Part shown: positions 47,144-57,956 of the stretch, in pieces
How positions within the stretch are numbered: position 1 is the first letter of the stretch
Layout of the letters: each line of letters starts with the position of its first letter
Origin: Zoroaster sp. YZ-2022
Lineage: Eukaryota > Echinodermata > Asteroidea > Forcipulatida > Zoroasteridae
Reading direction: 5' to 3'
DNA length: 64,000 bases
NCBI GenBank assembly: GCA_029582265.1
Contig: CM055819.1
Coordinates: forward strand, 4,877,855 to 4,941,854
Position numbers and translations under genes: made by a program
Notes under the pieces: model-generated
The model's database searches: none
What the model saw: the letters and a program-made list of their open reading frames with translations, nothing else
What the model was told of the DNA's origin: nothing

Positions 47144-47275
47144 GGGTGCATCTGTTCATGACCCAACTGAGGCAGGATTGATGGATTCATCATCTTGCTT
47201 GTCACGCCGTTGCCTGCTTCCTAAATCAAGGAGATCTCTGGATCAGCTGGAGGAATCAGGAGGGACAGAAAGCAG
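47144..47275 (+). pseudogene. Cryptochrome/photolyase pseudo-exon C, TGA and frameshift
   Basis: The frame through 47158 reads [25 protein letters not shown], then GDLWISW. The family has Gly where TGA stands, consistent with GGA to TGA. After WISW the conserved EEGMK is found only in a shifted frame. The donor GTATGG at 47276 remains. The longer open frame over this exon is out of register. Confidence 0.85.
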
Positions 47276-47679
47276 GTATGGTTTTCAGTTGACAAAATTG
47301 GGGAAATCTTATCAAATTTGGTTGTGCTCCTGTGTTCACAGTAAGACGCCTTTCCATTGGCCAAGTCACTGCTGTCAGTTATCCAATTGCCCAATCACAG
47401 AGCATGTGAGATGATGTTATCTCTCAAATACATACTTTCAATAAATTGGTCAAGAGTGCACATTCACTCAACTTTTGGCCAATCACTGCTGATGTCAGAT
47501 GATTCCTCAAATACAGTTGCACAACAGGCTGCCTCATTGGCCAGGAACATTTGTGTGTACTTATGTCTATTCACTGCAGATTTGATGATCCAACAGATGC
47601 AGTTTCACAAAATTTAACACAGGTCGACTCATTGGCCATGATTTTAACATTGGCTTGCATTTTTGTCCAATCATGACAG

Positions 47680-47831
47680 GTGTTTGATGAGTGGCTCTTG
47701 GATGCCGACTTCAGCCTGAATGCAGACAACTGGATGTGGTTGTCTGCCAGCGTTTTCTTTCATCAGTATTTCCAGGTCTACAGCCCAATCACCTTTATGA
47801 AAAAAACAGACAAGAATTGAGATTTTATCAG
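47680..47831 (+). pseudogene. Cryptochrome/photolyase pseudo-exon D, TGA
   Basis: It starts VFDEWLLDADFS and continues through NWMWLSAS and YFQVYSP to KKTDKN, TGA (47818-47820), DFIR and donor GTAATT. Conserved Gly is expected at the stop. The NADNWMWLSAS core is a hallmark of the FAD domain, and the KTDKN form leans towards (6-4) photolyase. Confidence 0.88.
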
Positions 47832-48461
47832 GTAATTCATACAGAAATACTTTCTTTTTGGAATATTTTGGTTTGTTCTGACTTTCCACAGAGAAAACGT
47901 TAAATGTATTGTAGAAAATTAATGTTATAGTCAACAGGAAAATGTTTTGTTTCAGTAAAGATTTCTGGTTCATTTTGTTTCTTAGGCTACTGAAACTGAT
48001 GCACAAGGGAATAAACAATAATTTGCTTTTTAGGTCTTAAATACATTTTCCTCATTTACTCTGAAATCCAAAATTGATGAAACTGAAGCCAGAATACATC
48101 AGGTCTGGAATTTCACAGAGGTCATGGAAGAGTAGGTTTACCTTGTTGTTTCTGGTTCACAAGTGTATCCCTATTTCTTCTATGTGATTATGGTTATGAA
48201 AAAAGAAAATGCTTGTCCAAATAATTGTTGTTCAAGTCAAGTCACGAGTCATATTTGTCCAAGTCAAGTCAAGTTGCTGGTCATTTTTGTCATAGTCAAG
48301 TCACAAGTCATTTCTGACCAAATCAAGTCAACTCACAAGTCATTTCTGTCCAAGTCAAGTCACAAGACATTTTTTCCAACTCAAGTCAAGTCCGAAGTTT
48401 GAAACTTTTTATGGAAACGTTGGAAATCCTTTGTTTATTTGCTTGTTTGTTTGTTTTGCAG

Positions 48462-48541
48462 GAGGCAAGAAGAGAAAGAGCAAATCGACTGGTTTGACCT
48501 TGACCTCCAAAAAGACCAAGAAGCCAACAGATTTCATCTGA
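48462..48541 (+). pseudogene. Possible last exon, basic C-terminal tail
   Basis: After a strong acceptor (TTTGTTTTGCAG) the frame reads GKKRKSKSTGLTLTSKKTKK and ends PTDFI at TGA 48539-48541. Lys-rich tails with nuclear-localisation character are common at the ends of animal photolyases and cryptochromes. Linkage is by position only. Confidence 0.4.
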
Positions 48542-48581
48542 GTAGAATACTGGACGGAACATCCTGGATGTGCAAATAGAT

Positions 48582-48652
48582 CAGCTGAGGCACGTTAACC
48601 CGCTGCGGCACGTTAACCCGGAGGTCACAGGTTCAAATCCTGCTTTAGTAGA
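48582..48652 (+). other. tRNA-like relic with duplicated GCACGTTAACCCG
   Basis: A B-box-like GGTTCAAATCC (48630-48640) follows two copies of GGCACGTTAACCCG, 16 bp apart. It lies just after the possible last exon of the cryptochrome pseudogene. It cannot fold as a proper tRNA by eye. Confidence 0.35.
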
Positions 48653-48744
48653 TATATTGTTGTTCATGCTAAACAATGTATTTATGTACCTAGTCAGTTT
48701 GCCTTCTGATTTATTCAATTATATTTTATATAATACGTGTGTAA

Positions 48745-49040
48745 GGCAAAAAAGAGGTCATAATTGCTGGATCGATTGGAATTCTGCCGTGCTGTGTTTT
48801 AAACGACTTTTTCACATAGGGGTACGAACGTTTGCCCGATTTGTGAGGCCTCTCTTAGCCACCATACTTTGTGTATGGGAAATTTGGTCTGATCCCATTA
48901 ACTGCATACATGTATCACTGGTTGGCCAAAAAAAAGATTTAAAAAAAAAAAAAACATGTTCCTGAGTTGGAAAAAAAAAGACAAAAAAAAGCATGTCATC
49001 GCACCAATTTTGACCAGAAACTGGAGACTTTGTTTTGGCC
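48745..49040. mobile_element. Harbinger-like foldback element, mostly right arm
   Basis: It starts GGCAAAAAAGAGGTC after TAA and ends GACTTTGTTTTGGCC before TAA. It retains the GATCGATTGGAATTCTG and GTGTATGGGAAATTTGGTC blocks of the 27703 element. Confidence 0.6.
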
Positions 49041-49479
49041 TAATAATGCATCATGTATTTCTAGTTTAAAGGGAAGGTATTTAGTATTTGGTAACATACA
49101 TTCATTTTAACTCTTACCTTTTCAAGAAAATTAACCTGTGAAAGTTTTCATCACAATAGGTTCAATGTTTTGATGTTTAAAACAAAATTTGCCGAATGGT
49201 AACTTTTGTAAATCTGACAAAAGAATTCCTGTTTTCAGTCAAAATAAGTTTTGGGGGCCTAACAATGCATTATGTATTTCTATTTTAAAGGGAAGGTACA
49301 CCATTGGTATGTTACCAATTGGTAACATACATTCATTTTTATCATCTAGTTTTCAAGAAAATTAACCTGTGAAAGTTTTTGTCACAATAGGTTCAATGTT
49401 TTAATTTTTCAAACAAAATTTGCTGGATGAAAACCTTTTGTAAATCTGACAAAACAATTCCTGTTTTCAGTCAAAAATA

Positions 49480-49980
49480 ATTACTCAGGAGGATTGATAT
49501 GTGTGCAAACTTTACACCAAGTAAGGTTGTAGATAACAGTTTGTTCATTTGATAATTACTCAGGAGGATTGATATGTGTACAAACTTGACACCAAGTAAG
49601 GTTGTAGATAACAGTTTGTTCATTTGATAATTACTCAGGAGGATTGATATGCGTACAAACTTGTACCTTCCCTTCAATGTATATCTTGATTCAAAGAGTA
49701 AGCATACTCATAAAAGCAGTTTTGCCAACATTACCAATGCTGTACCTTCCCTTCAATGTATATCTTGATTCAAAGAGTAAGCATACTCATAAAAGCAGTT
49801 TTGCCAACATTACCAATGTCGTACCTTCCTTTCAATGTATATCTTGATTCAAAGAGAGTAAGCGTACTCATAGAAGCAGTTTTACCAACATTAACAACGC
49901 TGTACCTTCCCTCGAAAGTATATCTTGATTCAATGACAGTAAGCATACTCACAGAAGCAGTTATGCCCGACCTTCCATTT
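49480..49980. repeat. Two abutting tandem arrays made from a MITE end
   Basis: First, a 75-bp unit (TTACTCAGGAGGATTGATATG at 49481, 49556, 49631). Then a 79-81-bp unit (GTACCTTCCCTTCAATG at 49663, 49742, 49821, 49902). The second unit is the reverse complement of the terminal 80 bp of the AAAGGGAAGGTACAAC element (compare 1606-1690). Confidence 0.82.
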
Positions 49981-50619
49981 GAATTTTTATTAAATTAAAT
50001 TATTTAATTTAAAACTTATTTGATACCAACATTGTCCGAGACTGACTGTAAACATACACATGTTTTTGCACCCCAGTGCAGACAACCTTTTCACACTGGG
50101 AAACAATTTTTATTTTGTGCTAATGTTTTTGTGAAATGTTTTCTCAAAGTATTAACACTGGTGACCATATGAATATTTTGTGTCTGAAATATTTTTTGAA
50201 CTTTAAAAATATTATCATAAATTAATTGATGGTGGAATTAATTTTTGTCAGAAATGTTTGAACTAATTGAGGTTGGGTTATGTTGGTCCAGTTTCTTGAT
50301 CTTTATAAAGTACAGTGACCTTTTTTACCTAAACCCATTAAATGTTGAACTATCCAGACATTGATCACTCTAGGATGGAATAGAAAACCAATAAAACACC
50401 ATATTTATAACTCTTTATTCACAACCAGTTGAATGTAATGTACCCATACTTCTTGTATCTGGTTTTGTTGACAATAAAATGAAGAAATATATCAAATAAC
50501 TCACTAATCATTCTGATCAGATTTCCTTCATCTCCTATGTGTTCTTAACTATCAGCCTCATTTTCAAATATCAAAGTTCAAAGGGTAAGGGGTCAATGTG
50601 AGCTCATGTTTATGTTATT

Positions 50620-51375
50620 GATAACTGATTATCCTCATCTAAGAATAAGATTCACTAGCATCTTCAAGACTTCATAGGTTTATAGCCAGGGGTATTTTAT
50701 ATACATCTATTGAGGCCAATTAAAATTAAAATAAACTATAGATGCCTCACCAAGGGTCCATTCCTTACCCCTTCCCCTCCCCCTTCCTCCATTGGATGAG
50801 ACTTACCTTACTCCTCCCCAGTTGGATATGCCATGAATCAAAGGACCCTCAATTCAAACACCAGTATTCCTTCCTTCAAATATCAAGGTCAAAGGTTAAG
50901 GGGTCAATGTGAGGTCATGGTTTATGTTATAGATGCCTGATTATCCTCACCTAAGATTCACTAGCGTCTGAAAGACTTCATAGGTTTATAACCATGTAAT
51001 GAGTATTTTATATACATCTATTGATGCCAATTAAAATTATAATAAACAATAGACGCCTTAACAAGGGTCCGTTCCTTACCCCTACCCAGACCCCTCCCCC
51101 ATTTGATGAGACCAACCTTACTCCTCCCCATTGGATATGCCATAAATCAAAGGACCCTCGATTTATCATTTAAGATTCACAAGCATCTTAAAGACTTCAT
51201 AGGTTTATAACCATGTAATGGGTATCTTATATACATCTACTGATGCCAATTAAAATAAACTATAGATGCCTTACGAAGGGTCCGTTTCTTACCCCACCCC
51301 AACCCCTTCCCCTGGATGAAACCAACCTTACCCCTCCCCCATTACCATCAATCGAAGGACCCTCGATTCAAACAT
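50620..51375. repeat. Three tandem-like copies of a 250-290-bp repeat
   Basis: Each has AAGACTTCATAGGTTTATA, TATACATCTATTGATGCC, AAGGGTCCGTTCCTTACCCC and AAAGGACCCTCGATTC. A fourth copy lies at about 59215-59540, on the other side of the 306-bp satellite. Confidence 0.8.
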
Positions 51376-51828
51376 ACCAGTTGCGGATATCTTGTCAGAG
51401 GTGGCTGGGGGAAGGGAGGGGGTATTTATTCAAATGACACCCTTTAAACATTACGGCCTTCCTTATGTCTTCCCTTTCCTCCTGGGGGAAATATGTTAAG
51501 GGTATGAGATATACAGATGGGAAATCTACTTTTATTTTACCGGACCCTATAAGTGGGGAGATGAACCGTACTGAAAACCTGGAAAAAGTACTGACTCACA
51601 TTTGTTGCTACATGCAACTCAATTAACAAGTGATTTATTTTTTCAGGTTATAATAAAATATATGTATTTATTTTGATTTGCTTCCATATGGTTATGGAAA
51701 TAAATGTGAAATTAAATTGAAATTATAAACAAGTAAATTAATTTAAAACAAATTCAATGATTTCATTATTTTATTTTCCACTTTGTGATCCTACACACAT
51801 ATACTCCTGTGATAATATTTCAAGATTT

Positions 51829-53036
51829 ATACTTGCTGGAGAGACGTAATAGAGTGCCTAGAACCCATTTTTCATAGTTTGAGTCGCCTATCTTTCCAAC
51901 TTTTTAAGAAAATCAATATTTTATGAAAAAATATGGGTGAAATTGTGAAATTTTTAACTTGTCCAAATAGGCTGTAACTCGGTGGCTGTATTCTGCAGAC
52001 ACAGAGGTTCATTCTGTGTAATTTTGAACCGAATCGGAGACAATTTTATTTCGAGGTGAAAAAAACCACAAGGCTTACCCCTTGTCGTTTTTACCAAATT
52101 TGGCCTAAAAATGACATTTAAAAAAAATGCTTGATATTTGCTGGAGAGACGTAATAGAGTGCCTAGAACCCATTTTTCATAGTTTGAGTCGCCTATCTTT
52201 CCAACTTTTTAAGAAAATCAATATTTTATGAAAAAATATGGGTGAAATTGTGAAATTTTAAACTTGTCCAAATAGGCTGTAACTCGGTGGCTGTATTCTG
52301 CAGACACAGAGGTTCATTCTGTGTAATTTTGAACCGAATCGGAGACAATTTTTTTTCGAGGTGAAAAAAAAACCACAAGGCTTACCCCTTGTCATTTTTT
52401 CCAAATTTGGCTAAAAAATGACATTTAAAAAAAATGCTTGATACTTGCTGGAGAGACGTAATAAAGTGCCTAGAACCCATTTTTCATAGTTTGAGTCGCC
52501 TATCTTTCCAACTTTTTAAGAAAATCAATATTTTATGAAAAAATATGGGTGAAATTGTGAAATTTTAAACTTGTCCAAATAGGCTGTAACTTCGGTGGCT
52601 GTATTCTGCAGACACAGAGGTTCATTCTGTGTAATTTTGAACCGAATCGGAGACAATTTTATTTCGAGGTGAAAAAAACCACAAGGCTTACCCCTTGTCG
52701 TTTTTACCAAATTTGGTCTAAAAATGACATTTAAAAAAAATGCTTGATACTTGCTGGAGAGACGTAATAGAGTGCCTAGAACCCATTTTTCATAGTTTGA
52801 GTCGCCTATCTTTCCAACTTTTTAAGAAAATCAATATTTTATGAAAAAATATGGGTGAAATTGTCAAATTTTAAACTTGTCCAAATAGGCTGTAACTCGG
52901 TGGCTGTATTCTGCAGACACAGAGGTTCATTCTGTGTAATTTTGAACCGAATCGGAGACAATTTTTTTTCGAGGTGAAAAAAACCACAAGGCTTACCCCT
53001 TGTCATTTTTTTCCAAATTTGGCCTAAAAATGACAT
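51829..53036. repeat. 306-bp satellite array, block 1 (4 units)
   Basis: Units start at GCTGGAGAGACGTAATA (51835, 52140, 52447, 52753), a period of 305-307 bp. Each holds GTCGCCTATCTTTCCAAC, GGCTGTAACTCGGTGGCTG and GAACCGAATCGGAGAC. The last unit is interrupted at TTAA 53037-53040. Confidence 0.93.
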
Positions 53037-53040
53037 TTAA

Positions 53041-53703
53041 CTCCGACGAGTGTGACCACCACATCAATGTGGCAGAAGTTATTTATTTCATTGTTTTTCC
53101 CAGAAAAAAAAGCCACACATGCCTGGGAGTCATTGATATCCTAAAGTGGACCATTCCACATATCTTAGAAGGGGTGTCAGTTCCCAGAGCTGTGTAGTTT
53201 TTTTTTTCCTGGGCCGGAAAAGAAATTGCTGCCATATGTATGTGCACAAAACCAACCATCCATTGTGTACACATAAAGACCTACCCAGATCTAACCCTCT
53301 GATAAGTGGAACCATCTGTTTGGCATCTGTATGTGTTCTTTGATGTCTTGTGGCGTGCCAGTGCCTGGCATAACCATCCAACCCCCCCAGACAGAGTGTC
53401 TGCATTCTGTTACACCATGGTTACACACTGAAGAGATATGGCTGAGAGATATGCTGCATAAGTATATGGCTGTTTGGTGTTTGCCAGGTCATACAGGAGA
53501 ACCACACTACACAGCCGTCGTGTGTCATCTGGGGTTGTAAATAATACTAGACCATAGCAGGGCATGTGTGGAAGTCATTTGGATGTAACAAATTAATTGG
53601 GAATGTATAGATAATACTTTTAATATCATTAATAGGGGTGCCACAGCAAAGTGGCCAGGTACCACGTTCGAATAAAGTGGCAGGTACCTCCCTCGTCGGA
53701 GTG
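53041..53703. mobile_element. 663-bp TTAA-flanked element inside the satellite
   Basis: TTAA at 53037-53040 and 53704-53707. The ends CTCCGACGAG and CTCGTCGGAGTG form short inverted repeats with a two-base offset. Removing it restores a 307-bp satellite period. No recognisable protein. Confidence 0.8.
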
Positions 53704-55510
53704 TTAAAAAAAATGCTTGATACTTGCTGGAGAGACGTAATAGAGTGCCTAGAACCCATTTTTCATAGTTTGAGTCGCCTATCTTTCCAACTTTTTAAGA
53801 AAATCAATATTTTATGAAAAAATATGGGTGAAATTGTGAAATTTTTAACTTGTCCAAATAGGCTGTAACTCGGTGGCTGTATTCTGCAGACACAGAGGTT
53901 CATTCTGTGTAATTTTGAACCGAATCGGAGACATTTTTATTTCGAGGTGAAAAAAACCCACAAGGCGTACCCCTTGTCGTTTTTACCAAATTTGGCCTAA
54001 AAATTACATTTTAAAAAAATGCTTGATACTTGCTGGAGAGACGTAATAAAGTGCCTAGAACCCATTTTTCATAGTTTGAGTCGCCTATCTTTCCAACTTT
54101 TTAAGAAAATCAATATTTTATGAAAAAATATGGGTGAAATTGTGAAATTTTAAACTTGTCCAAATAGGCTGTAACTCGGTGGCTGTATTCTGCAGACACA
54201 GAGGTTCATTCTGTGTAATTTTGAACCGAATCGGAGACAATTTTTTTTCGAGGTGAAAAAAAAACCACAAGGCTTACCCTTGTCGTTTTTACCAAATTTG
54301 GCCTAAAAATGACATTTAAAAAAAATGCTTGATACCTGCTGGAGAGACGTAATAGAGTGCCTAGAACCCATTTTTCATAGTTTGAGTCGCCTATCTTTCC
54401 AACTTTTTAAGAAAATCAATATTTTATGAAAAAATATGGGTGAAATTGTGAAATTTTAAACTTGTCCAAATAGGCTGTAACTCGGTGGCTGTATTCTGCA
54501 GACACAGAGGTTCATTCTGTGTAATTTTGAACCGAATCGGAGACAATTTTATTTCGAGGTGAAAAAAACCACAATGCTTACCCTTGTCGTTTTTTCCAAA
54601 TTTGGCCTAAAAATGACATTTTTTCAAAATTATTGATACTTCCTGGGGAGACGTAATAGAGTGCCTAGAACCCATTTTTCGTAATTTGAGTCGCCTATCT
54701 TTCCAACTTTTTAAGAAAATCAATATTTTATGAAAAAATATGGGTGAAATTGTCAAATTTTAAACTTGTCCAAATAGGCTGTAACTCGGTGGCTGTATTC
54801 TGCAGACACAGAGGTTCATTCTGTGTAATTTTGAACCGAATCGGAGACAACTTTTTTTCGAGGTGAAAAAAACCACAATGCTTACCCGTTGTCGTTTTTT
54901 CCAAATTTGGCCTAAAATTGACATTTTTTCAAAATTATTGATACTTCCTGGGGAGACGTAATAAAGAGCCTAGAACCCATTTTCCATAATTTGAGTCGCC
55001 TATCTTTCCAACTTTTTAAGAAAATCAATATTTTATGAAAAAATATGGGTGAAATTGTCAAATTTTAAACTTGTCCAAATAGGCTGTAACTCGGTGGCTG
55101 TATTCTGCAGACACAGAGGTTCATTCTGTGTAATTTTGAACCGAATCGGAGACAACTTTTTTCCAAATTTGGCCTAAAATTGACATTTTTTCAAAATGAT
55201 TGATACTTCCTGGGGAGACGTAATAGAGTGCCTAGAACCCATTTTTCGTAATTTGAGTCGCCTATCTTTCCAACTTTTTAAGAAAATCAATATTTTATGA
55301 AAGAATATGGGTGAAATTGTCAAATTTAAACTTGTCCAAATAGGCTGTAACTCGGTGGCTGTATTCTGCAGACACAGAGGTTCATTCTGTGTAATTTTGA
55401 ACCGAATCGGAGACAATTTTTTTTCGAGGTGAAAAAAACGACAATGCTTACCCCTTGTCGTTTTTTCCAAATTTGGCATAAAATTGACATTTTTTCAAAA
55501 TGATTGATAC
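53704..55510. repeat. 306-bp satellite array, block 2 (6 units)
   Basis: Units begin near 53727, 54032, 54338, 54642, 54947 and 55209. The unit at 54947 is about 43 bp short. The last three use CCTGGGGAGACG in place of GCTGGAGAGACG, a separate variant domain. Confidence 0.92.
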
Positions 55511-55929
55511 TTGCTTCATCTGATATATGGTAGCAATACTTGAAGATTTAATAAAGGCAAGAAAGAAGATTGAAAAAAAACTAAGAGAAATTATCGGTAG
55601 TTGAGATATACCTCAACGGCAATTCCGAATTGAAAAATAATAAATTAAAAACAATTTTAAAATTAAAAAAATAATAATAATTAAATTAAAAAAAAAATTA
55701 AAAAAATTATTGTAAAAAAGTGCGGAGAGTTAGTCAGAGTGTCGACCAGGTATTAGGATGACTCAAAGTCCGGGACACCCCGGCGTGGTGATCACCTTAG
55801 CACCCTTCTGGGAGGTCGCTACCCTCCCGGTCCCTCCTTATTCTCCCCCGTCCGTACATTTCCTCCACGCTCTAACCTTCAGGGGAGAGACATGGCGGTC
55901 CCCAAGCCATTGCCGCAGCCAGCAGCTGC

Positions 55930-56757
55930 CATGTCTCTGTGTCTCAGGAGCAGGATTCGAACCCGGACGTACCAACCTGGAACTCCCGCAATTGACAGCC
56001 CAGTGGACTAACGGCTTGCGCCATTTATCCTGTTGGTATTTGCAGTTGAATTTAATACTACTTAAATAAATCGTGATTGCGCAACGATATAAAATTAAAA
56101 ATTGAATTAACGCCGCTAGGATTCGAACCCGTACGTACCAGCTTGGAACTGCCTGCAATTGACAGCCCAGTGGACTAACGGCTTGCGCCATTTATCATGT
56201 TGGTATGTGCAGTTGAATTTAATACTACTTATATAAATCGTGATTGCGTAACGATATAAAATTAAAAAGTCAATTGGCGCCGCTAGGATTCGAACCCAGT
56301 TGGCCAGCAATTAATCACAGCAGCAGACTGGCGGCATGCGCCACGAATCCTGTTGGTGTTTGGAGTTTAATTTAATACTACTTAAATAAATCGTGATTGC
56401 GCAATCATATAAAATAATAAAAAGATATTGCCGCCTCTGGGATTCGAACCAGTTAGCCTGGAATTGACCACACCTGCGGACATCCGGCTTGTGCCACCAA
56501 TGCTGTTGGTACCAGAAGTTGAAATAAATACTACTTAATTAAATCGTGATTGCACAACCATCTAAAATAAAAAGTTAATTGGTGCCTCCGGGATTCGAAC
56601 CAGGTTAGTCTGCACCGAATCCCAGGAACTATGGCTTACGCCACCAACCCGTGTTAACAAATTTAGTTCAATATTACTTAAATAAATCGCATGATTGCAC
56701 AACCATAATTTTTTTAAATGAAAAATAAAAGCGGCGTTGTTGGGATTGGAATAATAA
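55930..56757 (-). repeat. Tandem array of tRNA-like SINE units (6)
   Basis: On the minus strand each unit has a tRNA-like head: GGCGCAAGCCGTTAGTCCAC (A-box region) and GGGTTCGAATCC (B box). An AT-rich tail with AATCACGATTTA follows. B-box positions are near 55953, 56119, 56286, 56439, 56591 and 56742, so spacing falls from about 166 to about 151 bp. The acceptor and T stems are imperfect, so these are not functional tRNA genes. The last unit is degraded. Confidence 0.7.
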
Positions 56758-56766
56758 TAATTTCTC

Positions 56767-57126
56767 TGGGACTTCAACATCCAGACAGATCATGTTATAG
56801 AACATAGACGGCCGGATGTTGTTGTCTTGGATAAGCATGAGAAGATGTGTCATCTTATCGATATAGGCTGTGCCAGGTGATAGTAGAGTAGCTTCGAAGG
56901 AGAAGGAAAAGGTACAGAAACTCAGGATTTAGCGAGAGAACTCCACAAGCTGTGGCAAGTCAAGGTGAAGGTTATTCCTATGGTAGTTGGAGCACTGGGT
57001 ACAATTCCGAAGGCGTTGGAGAAACATCTCAAGGAGATAGGAACATCTGTTAGAGTAGAATTACTACAGAAGGGGGCGGCACTCTTAGGGACAGCAAGGA
57101 TTCTACGAAAGACACTCAAGATCTAA
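56767..57126 (+). pseudogene. 3' end of a non-LTR retrotransposon ORF (R2/NeSL-like), broken
   Basis: The frame from 56767 reads WDFNIQTDHVIEHRRPDVVV, LDK and CHLIDIG. It is then off by one base between about 56866 and 56920 (PGDSRVASKEKEKVQKL). It returns to read DLARELHKLWQVKVKVIPMV, VGALGTIP, LLQKGAALLGTARILRK and a stop at 57124-57126. This C-terminal block is typical of retroelements with a restriction-like endonuclease. A (TAA)n tail follows the short 3' UTR, as in LINEs. Confidence 0.62.
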
Positions 57127-57196
57127 GGCTACGGGACGTAGCTTGACTCGATGTGTAACCGGCAGAAAGGAAAACAAGATCTTTCTATTTATGCGA

Positions 57197-57266
<70 letters not shown>

Positions 57267-57267
57267 G
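57197..57267. repeat. (TAA)n microsatellite, LINE tail
   Basis: About 23 TAA repeats follow the retrotransposon 3' UTR. Confidence 0.9.
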
Positions 57268-57956
57268 TATATTTCGTGAAAACTACAGGGTTTAATTAAA
57301 TAAATGCACGTTTTCAAATACCAATGTTGTACATAATTTTCAATTCTTTCAACTTTCAGAAAGTGGTTATCACATAATGGTTTTTACAACCATTCAAGTT
57401 GACATGGTTGTCAGGTAGCCATAGAGGGCGCTAACATCTTCTCTAACTTTTGATTGTTTACATTTCGTAGTTTTTTGTACTTTGTACTTGCTACGAAGCA
57501 ATTATTTATTCAGTAATCAATGGGTGGCATTTTTTCATTTTGGATGGTGGATGTCATCACTTCATCAAATTATCACGGTCGTAATAAGTGATTGTGTATT
57601 GCTGTAATGTGTAAGTAATGTTTTTCGCAAGAAAAACCGCCACTTGTGCACAAAGTACAAATGTATGCATTGCATGCAGTTTTAGCTATATCAGACGACA
57701 AAATGACCAACATCTCATGACCTTAAAAGATACTATGCACAATTTCATTGCTCAAAATCTCAAAAATAATTGTTTCCAAAGCTCACTTGAGTACATCCTC
57801 TCGTTTTAGTTTGTCCTCTATCATATTTTGTAGGAAACATATATAATTAGTTATATTTGTCATAATAGTTTGTGAGAACAGTGGTGGCTCTCATCTACAT
57901 TCTTTCCTTTTACTTTTTAGCATGATAAAGAATTATCCCAACACATATGATTAATT
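57268..57956. other. Intergenic between LINE tail and satellite block 3
   Basis: It contains a TACCAATGTTGTAC end (57310) of the AAAGGG family and an AACCGCCACTTGTGCAC end (57626). No gene. Confidence 0.45.

Larger units (their letters stand above)
42206..48541 (+). pseudogene. Cryptochrome/(6-4) photolyase pseudogene
   Basis: Three exons match the conserved FAD-binding half of animal cryptochromes and (6-4) photolyases: 42206-42358 (SLYGQLL, then MESNSACLQVPWD), 47144-47275 ([27 protein letters not shown]) and 47680-47831 (WLLDADFSLNADNWMWLSAS, FFHQYFQVYSP). Each has one nonsense codon: TAG 42253-42255, TGA 47179-47181 and TGA 47818-47820. The middle exon also shifts frame near WISW. A degraded segment at about 48034-48133 and a basic tail at 48462-48541 may be the last exons. 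The N-terminal photolyase domain was not found. Functional proteins of this family repair DNA with blue light or act in the clock; this copy cannot make one. A 4.5-kb satellite fills the first intron. Confidence 0.85.

Noticed and set aside
47671..48018. 115-codon minus-strand open frame
   Set aside because: It is a shadow of the cryptochrome pseudo-exon D on the plus strand, which has clear family motifs.
52525..55479. Minus-strand frames sharing GFFHLEKKLSPIRFKITQNE
   Set aside because: These are repeated translations of the 306-bp satellite. The period is not kept in frame, units vary by small gaps, and there is no start or splice context.
55930..56660. Possible functional tRNA genes (GGGTTCGAATCC boxes)
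   Set aside because: Acceptor and T-arm pairing is poor and the units are tandem SINE-like repeats, so I do not call tRNA genes.
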